Assembly: GCA_029052615.1 (NCBI GenBank)
Contig: JAIDIR010000042.1
Coordinates: forward strand, 1-11,026
DNA: 11,026 bases
Direction: 5' to 3'
Source: Clostridia bacterium
GTDB taxonomy: Bacteria; Bacillota; Clostridia; Christensenellales; Borkfalkiaceae
Below the pieces are notes generated by a model. The model saw only the letters and a program-made list of their open reading frames with translations. It searched no databases and was not told the DNA's origin. The position numbers and the translations under genes are program-made. Shown piece after piece: positions 6,283 through 11,026 of this stretch (the stretch's first letter is position 1; each line of letters starts with the position of its first letter).

Positions 6283-6320
6283 AAAGCCGCCGCGGCGAGT
6301 ATTCGCCGCGGCGGGCTTTT
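6283..6320. terminator. Bidirectional terminator between the PfkB kinase and spoVAE
   Basis: A GC-rich hairpin with arms CCGCCGCGGCGA / TCGCCGCGGCGG and a 4-base loop, extended outside by AAAGC/GGCTTT with one bulge. TTTT follows on the plus strand and a T-rich stretch (TTTAATTTT) on the minus strand. It sits between convergent genes, 13 bases after the kinase stop and 4 bases beyond the spoVAE stop, so it likely serves both. Confidence 0.85.
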
Positions 6321-6324
6321 CACG

Positions 6325-6708
6325 TTAATTCTTCTTAGTCTTTGCCTTAAATATGAGCGCCATTATGAATGAGAACACAACCGCCGCCGTTATACCCGCG
6401 CTTGCCGCCGCAAGGCTGCCCGTCACCGCGTAGAAAAATCCTTTTTCCGCACCCTTTATGGCGCCGTTCGCAAGCAGATATCCGAAGCCCGAAATGGGCA
6501 CCGTGGCGCCCGCACCCGCAAAATCAACCAGCGGCTGATACACGCCTATCGCCGTCAACACGACGCCAGCAAGCATAAAGTAGACGAGAATTTTACCCGC
6601 CGTAAGGTCGGTAAAATTTATAACGATCTGCGCGATAACGCAGATAGCGCCGCCCACAACGAACGCCTTAATAAAGGCTAAAAAAATGTTTAATACTTCC
6701 ATTGCCAT
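6325..6708 (-). CDS. spoVAE: Stage V sporulation protein AE (SpoVAE)
   Basis: A small membrane protein of the SpoVA complex, which moves calcium-dipicolinate into the developing spore and out at germination, in the inner spore membrane. The 127 residues match the short SpoVAE form found after spoVAD. Visible family features are FIKAFVVGGAICVIAQI (12-28), LTAGKILVYFMLAGVVL (35-51), YQPLVDFAGAGATVPISGFG (57-76) and SAGITAAVVFSFIMALIF (103-120), giving three to four membrane segments and a basic C-terminus. The ATG at 6708 follows a G-rich ribosome site (about GGGGGC) at around 8 bases; Met3 is an alternative start. It is 25 bases downstream of spoVAD, on the same strand, and ends at the bidirectional hairpin. 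Expression is expected in the forespore under sigma-G, from knowledge of B. subtilis. Confidence 0.93.
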   Translation of the reverse strand: MAMEVLNIFLAFIKAFVVGGAICVIAQIVINFTDLTAGKILVYFMLAGVVLTAIGVYQPLVDFAGAGATVPISGFGYLLANGAIKGAEKGFFYAVTGSLAAASAGITAAVVFSFIMALIFKAKTKKN

Positions 6709-6733
6709 ATGATTTGCCCCCGTAATATGCCCC

Positions 6734-7741
6734 TTACACTTCCAATTGCACCGCGTGCGATATGCAGGGAATGGACTCCCCCTGTCCCGACGAAACGGTG
6801 GAAAGCAGCGCGCCCGTCGCGGCGAAAAGCACGCGCTTGTATTGCCCCAGCTTCATCTTGGTAAGGATATAGGAATTAAGCACGACCGCACTGCAGCCCG
6901 CGCCGCTGCCGCCCTGAAATTCGTCCTCGATAACCTTGTAAATAATCTCGCCGCAGTCGACGTGTTTTTCGGAAATATCGAACCCCTTTTCCCACGTCAA
7001 ATCCTTTAAAATTCTCGAGCCCAGCGCACCGAGGTCACCCGACAAAATCAGGTCGTAATCCTCGGGCGAGGTCTCGGTATCGCGGAAGTGACGGATAAGC
7101 GTATCAGCGCATGCAGGCGCCATAGCCGCGCCCATATTGTTGACATCGGTCACGCCGAAGTCCACCACCTTGCCCATCGTTCCGTTGACGATTTTCACGC
7201 CGTCGCCGTTGTCCGAAATAAGGCACGCACCCGCACCCGTAACCGTCCATTGCGCTTGGGGAGGGCGCGTCGTGCCCTGCTCCAGGGGATAGCGGTACTG
7301 CCTTTCCGCCGAAGCAAAGTGACTGCCCGTCGCCGCAACCGCGCGGTGACAGTAGCCCGCGTTGACCATGGACGAAGCCAAAAGCATACTCTCGCTCATC
7401 GTCGAGCAAGCCGAATACACGCCCAGAAAGGGAATATCGAAATCGCGCGCGGCAAAGCTTGCGGAAATAATCTGGTTCAAAAGGTCGCCCGAAAACAGCA
7501 CGTCGATTTCCTCGCGCTTAAAACCGCCGTTCTTAATCGCGCCGTCGATAACGTTGGAAAGCATTTTGCACTCCGCCTTTTCAAAGGTGCTTTCGCCGTA
7601 CATATCGTCGGAAAGCGCGGTCTCGACGTACTCGCCTATAATGCCCGCGCACTCCTTGGGACCTGCCACGGACGAGGTTGAAATAATGCGGGGCGCATTG
7701 TTGAAAAACACGGTGTGCCCGCGTAAAAGTTTACCGTTCAT
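6734..7741 (-). CDS. spoVAD: Stage V sporulation protein AD (SpoVAD)
   Basis: A thiolase-fold protein that in B. subtilis binds dipicolinic acid and forms the soluble part of the SpoVA channel at the inner spore membrane. The 335 residues match the family. Seen features are HTVFFNNAPRII near the N-terminus, GDLLNQIISASFAARD, FLGVYSACSTMSESM, TGSHFASAERQYRYPLEQG, QAQWTVTGAGACLIS, and the C-terminal GGSGAGCSAV and ATGALLS segments. The thiolase-type cysteine region (YSACSTM) is kept. The start is the ATG at 7741; an adjacent TTG (7744) is the only other option, because a stop lies a few codons upstream. The ribosome site is poor. The normal partner spoVAC is not upstream: only about 90 bases separate this gene from the surface-protein gene, with a terminator between. 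spoVAE follows 25 bases downstream. Confidence 0.95.
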   Translation of the reverse strand: MNGKLLRGHTVFFNNAPRIISTSSVAGPKECAGIIGEYVETALSDDMYGESTFEKAECKMLSNVIDGAIKNGGFKREEIDVLFSGDLLNQIISASFAARDFDIPFLGVYSACSTMSESMLLASSMVNAGYCHRAVAATGSHFASAERQYRYPLEQGTTRPPQAQWTVTGAGACLISDNGDGVKIVNGTMGKVVDFGVTDVNNMGAAMAPACADTLIRHFRDTETSPEDYDLILSGDLGALGSRILKDLTWEKGFDISEKHVDCGEIIYKVIEDEFQGGSGAGCSAVVLNSYILTKMKLGQYKRVLFAATGALLSTVSSGQGESIPCISHAVQLEV

Positions 7742-7769
7742 CAACGATAGTTTTAATCAACCGCCGCTC

Positions 7770-7799
7770 TTTTATGTATTTTTTATTTTGGTTATTGTT
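7770..7799 (-). promoter_or_regulatory. Possible forespore (sigma-G-like) promoter of spoVAD
   Basis: On the minus strand AACAATA (7799-7793), 16 bases, then CATAAAA (7776-7770). This loosely resembles the sigma-G pattern with its CAT-start -10 box. The region is AT-rich, so chance matches are likely. A promoter is expected here, as a terminator separates spoVAD from the upstream gene. Confidence 0.25.
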
Positions 7800-7800
7800 A

Positions 7801-7830
7801 AAAGCCCCGCGGCGGTCGCCGCGGGGCTTT
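7801..7830 (-). terminator. Intrinsic terminator of the surface-protein gene
   Basis: A perfect 13-base stem (AAAGCCCCGCGGC / GCCGCGGGGCTTT) with a GGTC loop, beginning 4 bases after the stop codon of the surface protein. TTTT and an AT-rich stretch follow on the minus strand. It resembles the hairpin at 6283-6320, with the same CCGCGG core. Confidence 0.8.
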
Positions 7831-7834
7831 CATA

Positions 7835-10800
7835 TCAGTCCTTATTTTCGTCGTCGGTAAAGCCCATATCGGTTATGGGGTCGGCGGGCTTGTAAAAGCC
7901 TCCGACGTCGAACACCCTTCCGTCGTCCACGGGCATGGGCGCAACAACGTTGCGCACCACCGTCCTCACGGGAGCCGCCTGCGCCGCCGCTCTGTCTGCG
8001 GTCTGCGCGGGCTTCTTGGTCGTATCTATCTTGGTGGTAGTCACGGTGGTCATAACCGCGTCGGGCGGGCACACGGGCGCCGCGTCCTTTGCGGGCTCCT
8101 CCTTCTGTTCCGCCGCCTGTTGCGCGTTGGGGGTCAGCACGTTTTTAAGCGCAAGCGTAATAATCTCGGTCAGCGTATCCACGGTAACCGCCTTGCCCGT
8201 ATTCGCGTCGGTCATTAAAGGCTGACCGACTTTCAGGTCGGCACGCAGCTTAGCCATTTCGCATTCCAGTCTGGTCGCCGCGGTCTGTTCCGAGCGCAAC
8301 GCCGAAAGCTGATTTTCAATACTGATTAGCAGCGCGCTGTCGCTTACGCTGGGCGCGGCTTGGGGCGCGTACTGCGGCTGAGGAGCCTGTTGTGTCTGCA
8401 TAGGAGGCATCTGCGGCATTTGCGGCATCATCATCTGAGGCTGAGCCATACGTGCCGCCATACGCTCCTCGCGTTCCTCGCGGCGGCGTTCGTCTTCACG
8501 CTGTCTGCGCTCCTCTTCCCTGCGCTCGCGTTCTTCCTGCTCGCGCTTGCGCTCTTCCTTTTCTTCCAGCCTGCGCTGTTCTTCACGCTCACGCTTTTTC
8601 TTTGCCGAACGCGCCGCAAGCGCAATTATCAAAATGAGAAGTATCAACGCCGCAACCGCGATTACTATCCACAGCCAGTTGGTAACGACGAATTTAACGA
8701 TTTTATCCCAAAGCGTAAGCTCTTTCGCGGGGGTCGTATAGGTGAACGATTTTACCGTGTACTGCGCCGCGCTTGCGTCAAGTTCGAAGTTATCCGTGTC
8801 GAGAAGTTCAGCCTTAACGTAATACTGCGTTTCCTTTGCAAGGTCAGCCGCCGCAACCTCTTCGGTGCAAGCTTCGTCCTTGTAGTACTTCAAGGTTACT
8901 ACGTCCGCAAATGCACCTATGTAGCTTTCACTTGCGAATACGGGAAGTCCGCCGTCCGTCTTGGTTGCGGTCAATATCGCTTTAGATATGTTCCAGTCAA
9001 CCGCCGCCTCGTTTGCGTTCAGCACCATTTCGTCGTAGACAACCGCGAACACGGTTTTCTTCAAAGTCTTAGCCGTAGCCCATTCGTAATTTTCGGGGTC
9101 GTTCAGTGCAAAGACCGCCTTATATGCACCTGCGTTCAAACCTGCAACCGTCTTTTCCGCAACAAACGTCATAAGGCTTTCGTCGTATCCGTTGAAGTCC
9201 GTCGCCTTAGGTTTAAGCGAAACGCCCGTATACTTTAAACCACCCTTGAACGTGGGCAGTGCAACCTTTTCGCGGGTTACCATAATATTGTTTATTACAG
9301 GCGCAGTAAACTCATCGTACTTAACGGTCAACGACTGATTGCCGTACTTAAACTTGCCGTTGTCGCTCAAGCCCGTAAAGTCGAGTTCATAGTCTTCGAT
9401 TGCCGCCGTCGTGCCATTGTTATATACCGCCGTTACCGTCAGCTTGGCTTTTAAGTCGTCCAAAGTGTTAGCCGTGGTATAATCCTTTTCCGAAAGCTCG
9501 GCTTTTATTTCGGTAATCACCGCATCACTTATAGTCAGCGTAGCGGTCTTGCCTGCGGGGTCGTTGTAATTTGCGGGGTCGGGGTTGGTAAAGGTTGCCG
9601 TAACCGTATGCGTGCCAATCGAGGTCATATCGGTTGCGCAGGAATACGAAACGGTCATGCCCGCGGGAAGCTGCGTTTCGTCTATCCAACCGGTGGGGTC
9701 GAACGCATTGCCCGTAAAGGTTATGCTCTTTGCCGTGAATAAACCGTCGGGTATAACGTAATCGGCTTTTGCAATCGTCAAGCTTGCCGTGACGTTGTCG
9801 GGCGTAGCGTGGTCGGTATCGCCGACGAACTCAACCGTGACGATATAGTCGCCCGCGCCGTTGGGCTTGCCCGTAATGGACGCATAAGTGCCGTCCGCCT
9901 GCTTCTTTTGGTACGTAATTTTGTCAACGCTTACGCCTGTCAAATCGCCCATGAGCGTGGAAGTATCAACCGAAATTTCCACGTCGTTACCGCTATAGGT
10001 TGCCGTAAATCCGTTGGTTCTGTCGCCCGAAACGCCCGCCGAGCCGTTAAGCCCCACTCCCGCCATATTGTAAACGGGAAGCGCGGAAATGGTCAGCGTT
10101 GCCGTCTTGTCCGCAACGTCGTTATAGTTTGCCGAATCGGGATTCGAGAAGGTTGCCGTAACCGTGTGCGTGCCAATCGTAATCCAGTCGTCGCACGAAT
10201 ACGTAACCGTCATACCCTGCGGCAACTGCGCCGTATTTATCCACCCCGTGGGGTCGTACGCCGTGCCTGTATGAGTTACGGTTTTATCGACAAATACGGT
10301 GTCGGGAATATTATATGTGCCCTTGGCTATGTCGATAGTTTCGGTATAGGCGGGTATTGTCAGCCCGTCAACGCCTATCGTAATAGTAACGCCGTTGCCC
10401 GCGTCGAACGTTCCGCTTGCCGTGCTTACCGTCAGAATACTCAAATCTTCGAGCTGCCCCGAGCTGCCCGTGTTCCAGACAACGGTTGCCGAAGTTATTG
10501 CCGCCTTTATCTCGTCAGCAGTCACGGGGTAGGTGAACTCCGTCGTACTCATCAAAATAAGGCTTATGGAGCTTACTTCTACCGCCGTCGCGTTGATACT
10601 GTACTGTATAGGGAACTTGCCGTCGCTTGTGGAAATTATAAGCGTGTTGGAACCGTTTACCAGCTTGCCGCTCGCCGCCTTAATCTGAACCTTAAATTCA
10701 GTTGAACTTAAAGCCGCGCTTTTGCCGTCGCTATATGTTGCCTCTATTACAAAATAACTCTTTATAGTGGTTAAATTGGTCGTCGTATAAACGGTAGCCG

Positions 10801-11026
10801 TAGGTGTATACGATTTTACGCTCAACCCCGTTATTGCGCGTTCCTGAAATTCAAGCTCTATACTGCCCGACTCCACCGTGTAGTTGGAATCTGTCGGCGT
10901 GAATATCCAATCGTATGAGTTTGTTCCGTCCTTTGCAACTTCGCCCTGCTTCCAGGCAAACGTGCCAGGAGTGCCGCCCGTATCAGAAACAAGGTTAGGT
11001 AGCCCGTCCGTTACAAACGGTATGCC
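7835..11026 (-). CDS. Large surface protein: Ig-like/MBG-like repeats, one membrane helix, long charged cytosolic tail (5' end cut)
   Basis: No stop occurs from the window edge to the TGA at 7835, giving at least 1063 residues; the true start, with any signal peptide, lies outside. The GTG at 10876 is internal, because coding-like sequence (WIFTPTDSNYTV) continues before it. Numbering from the window edge: an MBG-like end (1-64), Ig-like modules (about 68-150 and 503-586), two copies of an ~80-residue module (235-314 and 420-500) with an MBG-like insert between, and a further MBG-type region (about 587-775). A single membrane helix follows (784-804), then a basic stop-transfer KKKR. The tail holds an Arg/Glu-rich helix (807-856), a Met/Pro/Gln-rich linker (857-892), a probable coiled coil (893-932) and a C-terminus with RVFDVGGFYKP. 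No LPxTG motif is present. The likely topology is repeats outside and tail inside. An adhesion or envelope-scaffold role is guesswork; the exact function is unknown. Confidence 0.85.
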   Translation of the reverse strand, partial: GIPFVTDGLPNLVSDTGGTPGTFAWKQGEVAKDGTNSYDWIFTPTDSNYTVESGSIELEFQERAITGLSVKSYTPTATVYTTTNLTTIKSYFVIEATYSDGKSAALSSTEFKVQIKAASGKLVNGSNTLIISTSDGKFPIQYSINATAVEVSSISLILMSTTEFTYPVTADEIKAAITSATVVWNTGSSGQLEDLSILTVSTASGTFDAGNGVTITIGVDGLTIPAYTETIDIAKGTYNIPDTVFVDKTVTHTGTAYDPTGWINTAQLPQGMTVTYSCDDWITIGTHTVTATFSNPDSANYNDVADKTATLTISALPVYNMAGVGLNGSAGVSGDRTNGFTATYSGNDVEISVDTSTLMGDLTGVSVDKITYQKKQADGTYASITGKPNGAGDYIVTVEFVGDTDHATPDNVTASLTIAKADYVIPDGLFTAKSITFTGNAFDPTGWIDETQLPAGMTVSYSCATDMTSIGTHTVTATFTNPDPANYNDPAGKTATLTISDAVITEIKAELSEKDYTTANTLDDLKAKLTVTAVYNNGTTAAIEDYELDFTGLSDNGKFKYGNQSLTVKYDEFTAPVINNIMVTREKVALPTFKGGLKYTGVSLKPKATDFNGYDESLMTFVAEKTVAGLNAGAYKAVFALNDPENYEWATAKTLKKTVFAVVYDEMVLNANEAAVDWNISKAILTATKTDGGLPVFASESYIGAFADVVTLKYYKDEACTEEVAAADLAKETQYYVKAELLDTDNFELDASAAQYTVKSFTYTTPAKELTLWDKIVKFVVTNWLWIVIAVAALILLILIIALAARSAKKKREREEQRRLEEKEERKREQEERERREEERRQREDERRREEREERMAARMAQPQMMMPQMPQMPPMQTQQAPQPQYAPQAAPSVSDSALLISIENQLSALRSEQTAATRLECEMAKLRADLKVGQPLMTDANTGKAVTVDTLTEIITLALKNVLTPNAQQAAEQKEEPAKDAAPVCPPDAVMTTVTTTKIDTTKKPAQTADRAAAQAAPVRTVVRNVVAPMPVDDGRVFDVGGFYKPADPITDMGFTDDENKD
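9527..9769 (-). repeat. Surface-protein module repeat, copy B (81 residues)
   Basis: Encodes a module starting KADYVIPDG and ending KTATLTIS. It shares FDPTGWI-type, QLP.GMTV.YSC, IGTHTVTATF and NYND segments with copy A at 10085-10324, about 315 bases further upstream in the gene. The nucleotide copies have clearly diverged. Confidence 0.85.
10085..10324 (-). repeat. Surface-protein module repeat, copy A (80 residues)
   Basis: Encodes a module starting KGTYNIPD and ending KTATLTIS, one residue shorter than copy B (9527-9769) around the YSC segment. Both resemble MBG-type beta-sandwich modules of Firmicute surface proteins, each with a single cysteine. Confidence 0.85.

Noticed and set aside
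7835..8614. Sortase anchor at the surface-protein C-terminus
   Set aside because: No LPxTG-like motif precedes the membrane helix, and the helix is not at the C-terminus.
9527..10324. Repeats as a CRISPR array or mobile element
   Set aside because: The repeats are about 240 bases, diverged and in frame, and encode protein modules; there are no short identical repeats or terminal inverted repeats.
8360..10705. Long open frames on the plus strand (8360-9238 and 9809-10705) opposite the surface-protein gene
   Set aside because: Their translations are rich in Arg, Val and Cys with no domain pattern. They mirror a gene with clear Ig-like repeats and are best explained as antisense shadows.
10874..10876. 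GTG at 10876 as the start of the surface protein
   Set aside because: The frame stays open to the window edge and upstream codons encode module-like sequence. There is no signal peptide after the GTG.

Overview
The window suggests a spore-forming, Gram-positive anaerobe of the Clostridia type, probably an uncultured gut lineage (inference). The pointers are spoVAD and spoVAE, a stand-alone BioY biotin-transport component (an ECF S subunit), a long surface protein made of Ig-like/MBG-like modules, and strong AGGAGG-type ribosome sites before some genes. Nothing here fixes the genus. There are no RNA genes, insertion sequences, CRISPR arrays or phage genes, and no gene-free stretch longer than about 100 bases.

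Layout. Positions 1-4581 (minus strand) hold a tightly packed seven-gene run. In transcription order it is alr (alanine racemase), 5-formyltetrahydrofolate cyclo-ligase, an unrecognised membrane protein, rsmD, coaD, a type I-alpha DAHP synthase and pheA (prephenate dehydratase, cut by the window edge). Gaps are tiny or negative, so it is probably one operon. It joins a cell-wall precursor (D-alanine), folate, ribosome and CoA housekeeping, and the first and a late step of phenylalanine synthesis. A good sigma-A-like promoter lies at 4633-4661, overlapped by an 11-base tandem repeat. Positions 4684-5265 (minus) hold bioY. Positions 5352-6269 (plus) hold a PfkB-family kinase of the 1-phosphofructokinase/tagatose-6-phosphate kinase type. 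bioY and the kinase diverge from an 86-base region with back-to-back -35 boxes, and both start codons lie almost at the predicted transcription starts. A GC-rich hairpin at 6283-6320 ends the kinase gene and the convergent spore genes. Positions 6325-7741 (minus) hold spoVAD then spoVAE, without spoVAC. A second hairpin (7801-7830) separates them from the last gene.

Positions 7835-11026 (minus) are one open frame running off the window edge: at least 1063 residues of repeated Ig-like/MBG-like modules, one membrane helix, then an unusual ~257-residue tail. The tail has a ~50-residue Arg/Glu-rich helix, a Met/Pro/Gln-rich linker, a likely coiled coil and a distinctive C-terminus. This is the least ordinary object in the window. 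No complete novel defence, mobile or biosynthetic system is visible; the rest is mainly conserved housekeeping with some odd arrangements.
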